A stretch of DNA of 64,000 nt from Pseudocercospora fijiensis CIRAD86. Lineage: Eukaryota > Ascomycota > Dothideomycetes > Mycosphaerellales > Mycosphaerellaceae. Positions 33,918-45,327 of this stretch are shown here, piece by piece. How positions within the stretch are numbered: position 1 is the stretch's first letter; every line of letters begins with the position of its first letter. A program made the position numbers and the translations under genes. The DNA lies in NCBI RefSeq assembly GCF_000340215.1, contig NW_006921533.1:6944500-7008499 (forward strand). Reading direction: 5' to 3'. Below the pieces are notes generated by a model, which was not told the DNA's origin, ran no database searches, and worked only from the letters and a program-made list of their open reading frames with translations.

Positions 33918-36900
33918 CTAAGAGGCTCTGGGCTTGGTGGGCTCAAATGCCGCCATGTGTATCCACTGAGACAGGCCGTGGAGGAGTGGGTCTCCACGAT
34001 CTGCTGGCTTGAATTTCTGCTCGATCTTCTGCCATGTCTTTTGAAGATCTTGAATCGAAATTGGAATTCGGAGGCGAAGGACCAATTCTATCGCGCGCAT
34101 TGTCGCAAGTGCCAGTTTCCTGGAATCGGCCTCTTCGATTTCTTTTTGCAATAAGATCTGTGGGAGTTTCAAAATCGCCTGTTTGGAATCGTCGTCAACT
34201 GGTATCTTTTGCATGCGGAGAGCACATGTAAAAAGCTCGCACAATGCCAGTATTCGGTCAGGTTGCTTCTCGATGCAGGCCGCGATGCACATTTCATGTG
34301 CAATTGTCGGAAGGAAGCCATGCTTCCAAGTATCGGAGCTGGATGGCGAGAACAGTGTGATGTCCCATGCCAGCATGTGCTCATTATCAATGCTGTAGAC
34401 GTTCTCTTGAATCAACATATCCGACGCCGGAGCAGGATATGCTGTCGTGAGATTCTCCATCATTGTTGGGGTCTCTTCTGCTACTCGATCAGCTTGAAAT
34501 CAAGCAAACTGGACTTGCGTGGCAACTTACCTGGAATCTCCGGATTGTCCATCAGCTGCAGCAAAGCAATGATCAGAGACGCCTTCGCGGCTTGTTCATC
34601 GCCGAGAGCTGTCTGTCCGGCCTCAACCTGGGTACGGAGTTCTGCAATCTGCTGCTCGAGATTGCTCTTAACGACTTCATGGTCGGCTCGCTTGTCATTT
34701 ATCTGCTGCTTAAGGGTGTCAATTTCGGCCGTATACTGGCGGCGGAGTCCTGTAATCTGCTGCTCGAGATTGCTCTTGACGACTTCATAGTCGGCTCGCT
34801 TGTTATTTATCTGCTGCTGAAGGGTGTCAATTTCGGCCGCACACTGGCGGCGGAGTCCTGCAATCTGCTGCTCGAGATTGCTCTTAACGACTTCATGGTC
34901 GGCTCGCTCGTCATTTATCTGCTGCTGAAGGGTGTCAATTTCGGTCGTATACTGGCGGCGGAGTCCTGCAATCTGCTGCTCGAGATTGCTCTTGACGACT
35001 TTATAGTCGGCTCTCTCGTTATTCATCTGCTGCTTAAGGGTGTCAATTTCGGCCGCACACTGGCGGCGGAGTCCTTCCATCTGCTCCTCATGAGTTTGCG
35101 TCAAAGCTTGACGCTCCCTTTGGAAGTCTTCGATCTGTTTCTTTTGTTGGTTCGTATGGCTGTCTCGGAGTTGGCTCAACTGCTCCTTCAAAGCATTCTC
35201 TCGTTCATCATGCGCGCCCTGGAGTTGTTCGCGCTGCCTCTGGAAATCTTCGCATGCTGCTTCCTTGGGTTCAAGGTCATCGATCCGCCTCTGCAGTATC
35301 TTCATTTCCATATCCGAACGGGCCTCGTTGCTCTCCAATGTGTTTATGGCCTTCTGGAGATCGGTCTTCGTCTGCTCGAGCTTCTGGTTCGTCTTCTCGA
35401 GACGCTCCTTGTCGAAATTCATAAATTGGATTTCTTGTTTCAGTTTTGGAATCTCTCGGTTCTGAAGGTCTTCGAACCGCTTCTCAACCCCCTCCAGGCC
35501 TTGGAGACGGGTTTCCTTGGTTCTGAGCGTGTCCCGGAGGTCGCTGAACTCCTTCTCGCGATACTCTCTCTCGGTCTCCCCATTCTTGGATATCTGATCA
35601 AGTTTGAGTTTCAAAATCTCAACCTCCTTCTCGTTAGTACGAGCATTATCTGTCGAAGCTTGCAGCATCTCTCGCAGATGATCTCCCCGCTGTCGCTCTT
35701 CAGTGGTGGCAGTCCGAGCTAGAGAAAGCTCGTTTCGGAGGTAATCTTCCATGATCTTGTTTGAAGCATTCGTGGTTGTATTCTGCTGGTGCTGCATCTC
35801 GTTCTCTCTCCGAAGGCCTTGGATCATATCATGGTCAAGCTCAATCTGGCGCAGTGCACCCTGAAGCTCAGCTTGTAGGGTCGAGAGTTCGTCGCTGATG
35901 GCATTCCGCTCTCCCTCGGATCTGAAAAACTCGGCGTCCTTTCACACGTTAGTATGGGTGCGGCACCGGACTGAATGGAAGTGGAGATTATTTACCATCT
36001 CGCCGGCGTGCGTATGACGCTGGTCATCTAAGGCTCGCTCCTTCTCTCTATTCATGCGCTTTTTGGTGTCTTGCAATTCGGCCTGGTGCTGCTCATTCAG
36101 CCTGGTCGTCATATTCTGGTGCTCTTCGGCAGTGACAGAAAGTTCCGCCATACGCACTAAATTCGCATTGGTCTCCTCAAGAGCCTGCAGCGCGTTCTGG
36201 TTGTCTTGGATCGTCTTCTCATGCACCTCAATGGTGCCTTTTCGGGACTCTGCCAACTGCTTGACCACGTCAAGCTCAAGCACAGATCTGTTGCGTGCAG
36301 TGATTCGAAGGTGGTACTCTCGCAACTTGGCGAAGCATTCGTCTATATTCCAACTCGTCTTGTTCACATTCGACTCAAGGATCCTCTGCATTTCATGAAG
36401 AGAAACGGTATCATTCGGTCTTAATTCTGCAGAGCGAGGACCTAGATTCGATCAGTAAACACATTTCGTGGAGCGACAAGAAGTCAAACCTTGGTATGCT
36501 CCTTGCTGGAGGTTTTCGAACCCATCTAGCTCATCTGGTGTCGCATGGCAGGTGGTCCGATTCAAATATTTCAGAACCGCCCGCCGCGTGGCTCGGATTT
36601 CGTCAGCTCTCTCCTGATTGCTCGGCACAAGGCTCAAGTCGCCATCGAGCTCATCTGCGCGCTTGTGCAGGAATTCTATGTCTCGGTTTGAATTTCGAAG
36701 AGTCTTGCTGATCTGGTTGGTAAACACTCTTTGTTCATGGGCTTCGGTTTTTTCTCCTGGACGAATCTCTGGTGCGATTTGTCCTTGGAGTCGGTCACTG
36801 TGCCCGTCAGTACAGAGCCTCCTCAACATGGGATATCTTACCCAATGTTCTTAATCTCTTGTTTCAACTTCACAATGTTAGCCACTCCAGTCAAGGCATC

Positions 36901-36939
36901 CAGCAGGTGAGGCTGGTGCGCTCTCCGGCGTGGTGGCAT
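33918..36939 (-). CDS. long coiled-coil protein, unknown function
   Basis: Five exons give 940 residues: 36,939-36,842, 36,797-36,490, 36,441-35,996, 35,938-34,531 and 34,480-33,918. All four introns (GT donors GTAAGA, GTTTGA, GTAAAT, GTAAGT; AG acceptors) keep the frame. Most of the protein is predicted coiled coil: heptad-rich, Gln/Glu/Arg/Leu, with few aromatics. Near the middle it holds four tandem 36-residue repeats built on SNLEQQIAGLRRQ and EIDTLQQQIN (108-bp DNA units, about 34,640-35,075). The last exon is more globular, with IAHEMCIAACIEKQ and hydrophobic helices. It is a structural or scaffold-type protein by appearance. It is divergent from the 37,107 gene over 167 bp. No family recognised. 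Confidence 0.8.
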
Positions 36940-37106
36940 TTTGTGTTGTGGTTTTGGATGTCCAAACTTTCACAGTCCTGTAGCAGGAAAGCACAACGCG
37001 CGGGAACGTTGGCTAGCGCGACTTCCCGCCGATCGTCGCGTCGTCGTGCTGAGAGAACACCCTCACCCACACCCACACCCACACTCTCCAACGTTCCACG
37101 CACAAA

Positions 37107-38756
37107 ATGGATCGCGCTCGCCTTGACATGAGAACGAGCGATCACCGCCCTCGCGAAATCCGACCCGCATACATATCAGAGAATCAGAAGCGAATGCTCG
37201 AATGCCTGGAAAACTACGACTACCTTAGCCTTCTTGACATCGTGGCTGAACTTGAAGTAAGTCCTGTCCGAGAGAGTGGTGAAGCATCTCCAACTCTGCG
37301 TCGCATCTGAGCATTCGGCCTCAAATCCGTTGTCATGCGCAAGGACTCGTGTTCTTGAAGGCCATCTGCTGACTTTTTGTGCAGGCTACGAAATCGATCG
37401 ACTACAAGAACTCCGCCATCCGACCAGAGATGTCATGGCGACCGCATGCAGTATTCCTGCTGGCACAGAGACTGCGAGAAACGCTCCGAAGCGTGATTGA
37501 CATGACGCTGCCACAGCGAGCGCTCCACGAGCAGGGCTTCGGCCAAGACCTGCGAGATGGATCGAATACACAACCAGGAAACCCCATCGACCCAGTAATC
37601 TATGTCAACTGTCTCGCAGACAGACAAGGATGTGGTCTCACCAGAGCCGAATTCGCCGAATTCCTCGATGCTATGGAGGTCGCTGGTGGCATCACCGAAG
37701 ATCAGCAGCACAAATTCTACCGAGACGGTCGAAGCGTAAGAACAGGTGTCGACGCGATTTACATGCCCAAAACAGCCCGAAATTTGTCATTTTTCGCGCT
37801 TGTCGACGCAGCCGATGTTCAAAAGCACGTGAACGAGTTTGTATCTGAAAACCGAAAGATTCTCAAGGTAAGCACCCCCTGATAAAGCCTACCTTCGTCT
37901 ACCCGTCAACGACTCTGATCACACCATCCATTCGAGTGTTGTTTGGAAGACGTTACGACTGTTGGCTTCGAAAGAGTTTTGGCGACTGACTTGATGCAGG
38001 CAGCAGAAGACGAAGGCTGCGATCACATCATACCGAAGTTCGAAATCGGCTGGTCCATTCGAGGATACGAGCGACTACCCAAGCATGCAAACCTACAAGA
38101 CAGCTCACCACTGATCATGAGACTCTCCGTTCTCGTGTTGAGACACCTATGGAGTGGAAGAGGTTTCAAGCTTCACCAATTCATATTATTTGACATCATG
38201 GATGGAGAGCAGGCAGCGATTGGGGAGTGCGTTGGCACCCAGATTTGCAATGGATACTCAACATACGGCGGCTTTAACCACGCACAAGCTGGGCTATCAG
38301 TCACATCTGCGGATAATGAACAAGACCCCGTTGCCTGGTCGAAGTACCGCAACTCCGAGAGAGGTGGTATGCTAATGCGACAAGTACCACTCAACATGAA
38401 GAAGACGGAAGAATTTTATAACGCACAGCTGGAAACCGTGACTGTAAGTTGACAATACTGAGAGAAGTTGCAAACGGCTTGCTGACTCGAGCCCTAAGCG
38501 TATTGCCGATGCGCTCGACGAAGCCGCATATATCGAAAACGAAAAGAAAACCACTGAGACGCTCAACCAGTTAAACCAACTCGAACTTGAAAAGCTCCAA
38601 TTGAACATATCATTGCTAGAACCCAAACTTTTGCAACTGCAGGCCGCTTTCGAACAACGCGCGCAGCAGCAGCGAGAACTTGATGACGAAGAAGACGCTT
38701 GGCGTGAGTTACTGGAAGCCCTTGGCGAGAGCATTCCAGCCACCCAGCTTCGGTGA
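37107..38756 (+). CDS. hypothetical protein with C-terminal coiled coil
   Basis: Four exons give 444 residues: 37,107-37,256, 37,385-37,867, 38,000-38,443 and 38,499-38,756. All junctions are phase 0 with GTAAGT or GTAAGC donors and CAG/AAG acceptors. Residues 1-360 look globular and mixed (IYVNCLADRQGCGLTRAEF, FEIGWSIRGYERL, LFDIMDGEQAAIGE). The last exon is a coiled coil rich in Leu/Gln/Glu. No signal peptide or membrane segment is visible. It shares a short promoter with the long coiled-coil gene to the left, containing a cacccacaccc run at about 37,065-37,085. Function unknown. Confidence 0.8.
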
Positions 38757-39426
38757 GCCTCTGCAATGAACTCACTCACGATCTGGACCGACGTCGCTCT
38801 GCCGGAACGCCGCGGATCCAACCTCGATTTTCTCGACACCAGAGCAAGAGCGCTCTCTCGAAGCTGTATTGTCAGAACGCCGAACTGGTCGGATTCGATG
38901 TATTCCCTCCAGCTAGAGCCGGTGTTCACCCAGCATTTAGTCCAGAGAACCTAACAGCCTGACTTGTTTCTCGTCATGAGATCTTGATCACTGTCATCTT
39001 CCTGCTATTTGCTAAACATGCTAATCGGAGCGACAGCTTGGCCTAGGTCACTGTCACCTTCGAAGCATGCAAACACGGCGCCGGAGAATGGCACCGATAG
39101 TCACCGTAGTCGCCATGCCTTGCCCAGAGCACTGCTTTTGGCCCACCTCTGACATAGCATTTTGCCTGCGTTCGGCATCTTGCATATCCATTTAGCTGTA
39201 AGTAGTCTTAATGCATTCATCTCTTCGCGCAAATATGTATTGAAAATCGTGCACTGTCATGAGCTCTTGCCGTCAAGTGTGACCAGCCTAACGCTTGGAC
39301 GTTTGATGCGAAAATTCGGCTAACGGGGACACTAAATTTCGTGACTATTGAGTCGCTCTCTCGCCCTTCCACCCAAACATCACCCACCCACACACACACA
39401 CACACTTCCGAGATCTGTGCAACAAC
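38757..39426. other. intergenic, no gene seen
   Basis: 3' flank of the preceding gene and 5' flank of the next. A short CA repeat (about 39,385-39,405) lies just upstream of the next start codon. No other signal was found. Confidence 0.5.
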
Positions 39427-40027
39427 ATGGCCTGCAATTCAGACGACGAGGGCGGCGTACGCCTCAGCAACGAACATGATTACCCACCAACGACCACCCA
39501 CCGCGAAGAAATACATGACGACCGACTACTAGAAGACAACCCCGAGACGCCCATACTCCCGACCGAGATCACGACACCGACCATGAATGCCACATCGACT
39601 GAGGTCGAAGCCGAAGATACGAGACCGAGTGAAGAAACCAAGCAGGTGGCGCCACCGAAGCGCCTGAAGTGCGGGCATGACTTTCGCCCAGCTGCATTGG
39701 ATACCCGACACGCCTGTCTGGCCTGCTCATTGGAGCAATTAAGGAATGTTGACGTTCCTGCGGTAGGTTTCATGTTAGCCTCTAGCCATGAAAGTCTTCA
39801 CTGACAGCAGCTATTGACAGATCGAAGACCGCCACACAGAGCTTGAGGCGGCGATCAAACAAGACGAAGTCGACATCACTGCTTTGTATGCTGAAATCAA
39901 GCGCCGCAAGGCCGAGACACGCGAAAAGCGCCAGGAGCGCATTGAGAACCGCAAGCAGCGAGATGCCTACACGAGCGAGCTTGTTGAGCTTACTCAAAAT
40001 GTAGTCCGCATTATAATACGTGCGTAA
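39427..40027 (+). CDS. small acidic/coiled-coil protein, hypothetical
   Basis: Exon 1 (39,427-39,762) encodes a 112-residue acidic Thr/Glu/Pro-rich leader ending with a small Cys/His-containing segment (LKCGHDF..RHACLACSLEQL) that resembles a short metal-binding motif. After a 58-bp intron (donor GTAGGT, acceptor GACAG), exon 2 (39,821-40,027) is a charged coiled coil. Stopping at TAA 40,027 gives 180 residues. An alternative intron (40,020-40,132, donor GTGCGT, acceptor CACAG) would extend the heptads by 14 residues to TGA 40,176, giving 192. Role unknown. Confidence 0.65.
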
Positions 40028-40154
40028 TCATGATAACGACGATATTTTGGGCCAGAAACGTTGACACTCAGCAGAACAAATGAATCAAAATTTCTCTCAT
40101 AACCGTTCACCTCTGCTTCCATAACTCCACAGTCTCAGAATTGCAGCCAGCATT

Positions 40155-40520
40155 TCAGCTTTGCAAAGACGCATGAGAGCTCAGCATTCCTATATCAGCC
40201 AAGCTCGCCAGACTGTTGGCGACAAGCTCAATGATCGGCCACATATTGTTGGCAGAGAATGTCTTCGCCCAAATCTTGAGAATGGCCATGCCAAGTGCGT
40301 TCGTCGGCAGTTGTTGAACATCGACGTCGTCGTGCAACGCCAGCTCCGCAGGCTCGACAGTCTGCAAGGCCTCAACTATCAGCACCCTGATCCATGTAAT
40401 AATCCGAGTCTCTTCAATGGTAAGATCTTCACTCCCATCGACAACTTGCAGCCATTTCCAGAGCAGACCAGCCGGCTCCAGAGCACAGAATGCGTGTTGA
40501 CAGCTTCTGCATCTACTTTG
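40155..40520 (-). CDS. possible terminal exon of an unmodelled gene
   Basis: The minus strand is open from about 40,520 to a stop at 40,155. It reads as a plausible helical protein (GLLWKWLQVVDG, IEETRIITWIRVLIVEALQ, MAILKIWAKTF, ELVANSLASLADIG). There is no ATG near the beginning, so an upstream exon would be required. An acceptor-like GATGCAG lies near 40,512, but I could not find a matching upstream exon in phase. The plus strand of the same segment is also open. Treat as tentative. Confidence 0.3.
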   Translation of the reverse strand, partial: QSRCRSCQHAFCALEPAGLLWKWLQVVDGSEDLTIEETRIITWIRVLIVEALQTVEPAELALHDDVDVQQLPTNALGMAILKIWAKTFSANNMWPIIELVANSLASLADIGMLSSHASLQS

Positions 40521-40974
40521 CTGTCATCCTTGACCTTAATCAAGTCACACTAGCATTCTTTGCTTCGGCATCGATGTTGCTACCAAAGTTGAGTTTCGTG
40601 ATGGAAACCATTTGTTTGCTGATTCTGCCAAGGCACCACAGCATACATCATCGTCGTTCGCTTTTTCTTTCCTTTGTAATCATTTCCTTGCTATCCGTTT
40701 CGAATTGCCAGGCCTTCGTGTCTCCTTTCGATCCTTGCCGTCGCCAGCTCGGCATCTATTGTCATTGTTGCGAAAGTTCTGTAAGTAGCACCGTAATGAA
40801 TGTACGTGTTGCTACCACTCGTGTTCCCATCATCAAATGAAAGTAGAGCTCTCCATACGACTAAGATGCTGAACAATAAGAGATTGACGAGGACATGGCA
40901 CTTGAGCAGGATCCTGTCGATGAGCTTCTACAGCGATGTATTGTATGATCGTTCGGCTTATATAGAGCTCATGC

Positions 40975-42972
40975 CTAATGTCCAGCCATCCTCCATCCCG
41001 CATCTCTCTTCCTCAACTCGTCACTCTTGCTCCTCATTGCATTCGAATCCAATCCACCTTCCAACTGCCTCTCACACTCAGGTAATTTTAGTTCCCGCCC
41101 AAACAAGTCTCCAATCCAAATCAGCACACCATTACTCCACCCAAAGCCCAGCTGTACATCATACTCCCCACCACCACCATAAGTCAAGATATCAGTAGAA
41201 TTGTACTTCTCAAAGATCGCACCACCAAAATCTTCTTCAGGATGCACTGTACTAAGTTTAGGCAAGTCGGGTGTTGCGCCGCCTGAAGTTCTCCAAGTAC
41301 AGAATGTGCTATCAAGGTATCGTTGAGCAATTTCGAGAGCCAGCGACTGACTGCGCATGTACGAAGGGTCATCGGGTCCGAAAGTTGCAGGAGTATTGAG
41401 GAGACCGGCGATGAGGATGTACACATGCGGAGGCCAGACGTTGGGTTCATCCCACTGTTGGCCGGTCTTGAGATTTGTAGCTGGAGGCGCTCCGCGGAAA
41501 CGCTCGAGCTGCCTTTCTATAGGCGCAAAGGCTCGCAAGATTGCTGAAGGATTATTCTTGAGGTAGTCTGGAGCAGCACCGGTCCAGAACGGATAGAACT
41601 GTGCGATGTGTTCAAAGACTTGCATGCCCTTTGGGGCATCGCGGGTCTCCGTGGCATTCGCGTCGGCATCAACAGGTATATACATGTTGAGTGCTTGGGA
41701 GGTGAGATTGTAGTCGAAGTAGCTCCAGTGCTCTTCGCTCCAGAGAACTGCGGCCATGGCAGCAGATCGGACTGCGGCACGTTCTGCCCAGGAGGCCGCG
41801 GCAGTAGCGTTGCCGGTCATGTTGTGAAACTCTGCTATGGCAATCTCATTGGCGTACAAAATACTGTTGAGATCGACCGGGACGATGTTGATAGTGTTCA
41901 GGCTACGAAGAGGAAAATAAATACCTTGGATAGCATCGTTGACATTGGCGATCCATCGAGAAGAGTAGTCCCATCCACTCTCGGCGCCAGAAGCCAAGTC
42001 GCTGTACAGTACATCGAGCTGAGAAGAGTTCAGTGGCGTGGCCGGATAAATGATACCGGACGCGGCAAAGTAGGACTGGTTCGTGGCAGTGTGGTAATCT
42101 TCAACATAGCTCTCTGGCCGAGGTTGATTGTTTTCAACAGCGTAATGGCTCAGTCGATATGAGGTCCCATTGACTTCTACATCAACGCTGCGATTGGTCG
42201 TCCAAAAGGCATACTCCTTCTCCAATATTGGGAGCGCGCGTTCCAATATCGATGTGCTCTTGGTGTAGCCGACGTATGCCTTTACCATCTCAGTCAAAAC
42301 TGGAGGCTGTGACCGGTTCAGATAATACTGCCTAGCTCCATTGGGGACGAACCCGAATTCGTCAATCAGATCCAGGAAGTTTTCGATGATATTCCGCGCG
42401 ATCTCAGTAAATGAGCCCCTTGTGCGAAGCAGACCTTGCAGAATCCAGTAGCTATCCCAATAGTAGGGCTCTCGAAAGCGTCCACCTGCAACCACAAACG
42501 TGCGGTTGAGAGGTATGAAAGAGCTTACACATTCTGAGCAATTCCCACCGCCTGCGTAAGAGCGTGTCAGGTTAGGCCAGATGTCTATGACTTGGCTTAT
42601 GAAGCTTCGGATATTGGTATCGTTGACATTCTCAAGAAAAGTTGGATTAGTCTGAAACGAATTTGGATCCAGCTCCTTAAGCTCGCTGCCGGCTTTTCCG
42701 AAGTAGGTGCTTAGAAATTGCTGCAGCTCGGTGTTGTTCGAAAGTGGTTTTTTGAGATTTTCGAATGCTTCGAGAACTTCGTTCAATGGTCGAATCGTCG
42801 GTAGGTCAACATACGTCTTGCTGTCCTCGAATGCCCCAGCAAGCTGAATCTGCTTCAATATCTCGCCACGACAATACAAAGGTGATTCGCACGGTGCTGT
42901 CACCGAGCCGTTCCGGTAGAGTGCTAAAGCAAACGGCACGAGTGCTGTGATCAGTATTCCAAATGCTATCAT
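40975..42972 (-). CDS. secreted GH37 trehalase
   Basis: Intronless, 665 residues. It hydrolyses alpha,alpha-trehalose to two glucose, outside the cell or in the wall. A signal peptide (residues 1-18) is followed by a glycoside hydrolase family 37 domain. Signature 1 GGRFREPYYWDSYW is at 163-176; SGWDYSSRW has the catalytic acid Asp335; signature 2 QQWDEPNVWPP is at 505-515; FEKYN has the likely catalytic base Glu588; a glycine-rich GGGGEYDVQLGFGWSNG follows at 599-615. Many N-x-S/T sites fit secretion. It lacks the long regulatory N-terminus of cytosolic neutral trehalase and is not the GH65 acid trehalase. It is divergent from the GH16 gene across a 932-bp promoter region. A short basic tail follows the domain. 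Confidence 0.93.
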   Translation of the reverse strand: MIAFGILITALVPFALALYRNGSVTAPCESPLYCRGEILKQIQLAGAFEDSKTYVDLPTIRPLNEVLEAFENLKKPLSNNTELQQFLSTYFGKAGSELKELDPNSFQTNPTFLENVNDTNIRSFISQVIDIWPNLTRSYAGGGNCSECVSSFIPLNRTFVVAGGRFREPYYWDSYWILQGLLRTRGSFTEIARNIIENFLDLIDEFGFVPNGARQYYLNRSQPPVLTEMVKAYVGYTKSTSILERALPILEKEYAFWTTNRSVDVEVNGTSYRLSHYAVENNQPRPESYVEDYHTATNQSYFAASGIIYPATPLNSSQLDVLYSDLASGAESGWDYSSRWIANVNDAIQGIYFPLRSLNTINIVPVDLNSILYANEIAIAEFHNMTGNATAAASWAERAAVRSAAMAAVLWSEEHWSYFDYNLTSQALNMYIPVDADANATETRDAPKGMQVFEHIAQFYPFWTGAAPDYLKNNPSAILRAFAPIERQLERFRGAPPATNLKTGQQWDEPNVWPPHVYILIAGLLNTPATFGPDDPSYMRSQSLALEIAQRYLDSTFCTWRTSGGATPDLPKLSTVHPEEDFGGAIFEKYNSTDILTYGGGGEYDVQLGFGWSNGVLIWIGDLFGRELKLPECERQLEGGLDSNAMRSKSDELRKRDAGWRMAGH

Positions 42973-43904
42973 CGTGAGACACTACCTCTGCGCTGGATAC
43001 CAAGAGGAGGAAAAGTGAAGCAATCGATGCTCACCCCTGCAGACTGACAATCTCGCTGCGTTCCCTGAACCTCGCTTTCCGGCCGGGCTGAAGTACCGAG
43101 AACTTTCTCAGCTGTACAGCGCTGGGCTCTGTACGTTGCATCTCCCGGGCGACGACTTGAGGCTATATATGCCTTCAAAGTCTCATGATCGCTCACTGTC
43201 CATGCGAGGGCAGGATTTCTGCTGCTCCGCCGATTGCCGCCGACATCATATTGCTTCTGTTTCTACGTTTTATGGTACAGTCGCTCGCGAACAGACTTGG
43301 CTTGACGTGTCGGCGTCATTGCCAATGCCCTCTTCTCCTCTTCTGGTTCCTTGGCGAGCATTGGCCTCGAAGCAGTGGCCTGGATCGTGGTGCCATGCAG
43401 GGACGCCATGTGCACGTGCTAAGCATGCTCTGCAGAGACATCGTGAGTCGGCGAGGCGAGGTGGTGTTGTTGATGGAGTAACAGCCGAGAACCTTCGAGA
43501 AACGCAAACGCAACGCGGAGCGAGTGGCAGAGCATGGGCTTGGCGCTTGCCTGAGGCTCAACACTTCAAGTTCCTTTCACCACCTGCATGTACGCTTCAC
43601 ACGATGTCTTGCCGCGCGAAATGGGCCTAGGAGAATGCAGTGGTAGATGGCCTCTTCGTTCCTGGTGTTACAATGTCCGCTGTATCGATCGAGCCGCCTA
43701 AAATGTCACGGAAGTTGGAAGTAGAGAAGCATTTCTTGCTTCATTCACGCACCACGACGATCAATCCTGCATTGTGGTCTTTGTATCCTCCTTCCGAAAC
43801 CAGAGGCAGAGCATCTGCCAGAGAGTCCTTTGTTAGTAGCATCATATTGCCAACTATGCGGCATAGCATTCCACAGCATGGAAGACCGACAGTCATAAGC
43901 CGCA
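42973..43904. promoter_or_regulatory. shared upstream region of trehalase and GH16 genes
   Basis: A 932-bp interval between two divergent secreted-enzyme genes. Overlapping open frames exist on both strands but lack gene-like composition. No specific factor-binding site can be assigned with confidence. Confidence 0.4.
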
Positions 43905-45258
43905 ATGCCGAACAACTTCATGCTAAGAAGTATTGCGGTTATCACACTCCAGCTGACCGGCACAGCTGTCGCCCAACGCGCGGATGGCCAATTTTGGCCT
44001 TGCAATCCCATCAAGAACGCCACTGGGTCCTGTGCACCGAATCCTGGTCTAGCTCAGTCCAGCTATACTATTGACTTCACGCAGCAGACAGACATACCAG
44101 ACGACTGGACCATTTCCAACTATGCTACGATCAATTTTGGCGAGCTAGGTGCCGAATTCACGTACAACAAAAGATACGATGCACCGCAGCTGTGGACCAA
44201 CTTCTTCATCCTATTCGGACGTGTAGATGTCGAGCTTAGGATCGCAAATGGCACAGGAATGATATCCAGTGCAGTGCTCATGAGTGATGATTTCGATGAG
44301 ATCGATTTCGAATTCTCGGGCAATAACTTTGGTGAGTCGAGCAATGTCCTTTGCTGGTCGACGCTAATGAGACATTACAGGAAAAGCTGAATGGGCTGCC
44401 GGAAAAGGCCAGAACAACTATTTCGGCAAAGGTCTCACGGGTAACTATGATCGAGGACAGTATTTTGACGTTTCAAATCCTCAAGAAACATTCCACACAT
44501 ACTCTGTCGACTGGACTCCAGAGCGGCTGAATTGGTTGCTTGACGGCAAGCTTCTTCGGACATATACCTACGCCTCGTCTTCTGGAGACAAGGGCAACTA
44601 CCAGTATCCTCAGACACCTTCTAAATTCCAGCTTGGGATCTGGGCAGGCGGAGACCCAGGCCAGAATTCTGGAACCAAGAGTTGGGCTGGAGGAACGACA
44701 GATGTGACAGGAGGTCCGTACACCATGTATGTGAGGAAAGTTTCGATTCAGAATATGTATCCTGCTGCTGCATACAACTGGACAAACCAGAGTGGGAAAT
44801 GGCAGAGCATTCAGCTGTTGCAGGAAGAACAGCCAGTCGGTAATGGCACGAATGCCACGATCACGCCCATTGCAGCTGGAGGCAATGCGACTCTGACAGG
44901 ATCGTCGAGCCTTACATCGAAAGCCAGTTCTTCTACGACGAGCCGAATCTCAAGCTCGTCCGTCAAGCCATCGACAAGCAACCCTCCTACCACCTCGAAG
45001 CCGACCATAGCGACAAAGTCGGGCACGCTTCTCCCAACTCCTACCGCGATCAGCACTAAGAAGCCAACATCGACTTCTATATCTAAGGCTGCGACAACGA
45101 GCACAAATAAAGTTACGACGACTTCAAAGCCAAAAGCGTCAACCACTTGCACAACAGCAAGTCTTGCTAAGGATTGGCAATGGTCAGGCTGGGGTTGGGG
45201 TTGGGGTCGCTTTGGAAACAGGGGTGAGGGTTGGGGAAGAGGAGGGCGATGGTCGTGA
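43905..45258 (+). CDS. GH16 Crh-type cell-wall transglycosylase
   Basis: Two exons (43,905-44,331 and 44,381-45,258; intron GTGAGT..TACAG) give 434 residues. Crh-type GH16 enzymes transfer chitin chains to beta-1,6/1,3-glucan in the fungal wall. A signal peptide ends near Ala23 (Met6 is an alternative start). The catalytic motif DEIDFEF has nucleophile Glu132, Asp134 and acid/base Glu136. The lectin-fold strands TFHTYSVDWTPERLNWLLDG and GIWAGGDPG are typical. After the domain comes a Ser/Thr-rich stem of about 120 residues. The C-terminus is unusual: a Trp/Gly/Arg-rich tail (WSGWGWGWGRFG) with no hydrophobic GPI signal. The stop lies 69 bp from the stop of the convergent SDR gene. Confidence 0.9.
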
Positions 45259-45327
45259 GCGAAAAAAAAAATATATATCTTCAAAAAATGAATGAATCCA
45301 AAAAGCCCTTCCTCTCCTACGAAACTT

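Noticed and set aside
34463..35722. 419-codon plus-strand frame across the coiled-coil gene
   Set aside because: It is antisense to the long exon of the minus-strand gene, which has consistent splice sites on both sides; the plus frame is a shadow of heptad-repeat codon use.
43136..43630. 164-codon frame between trehalase and GH16
   Set aside because: Cys/Arg/Ser-rich random-looking product, no splice or start evidence, overlaps a divergent promoter.
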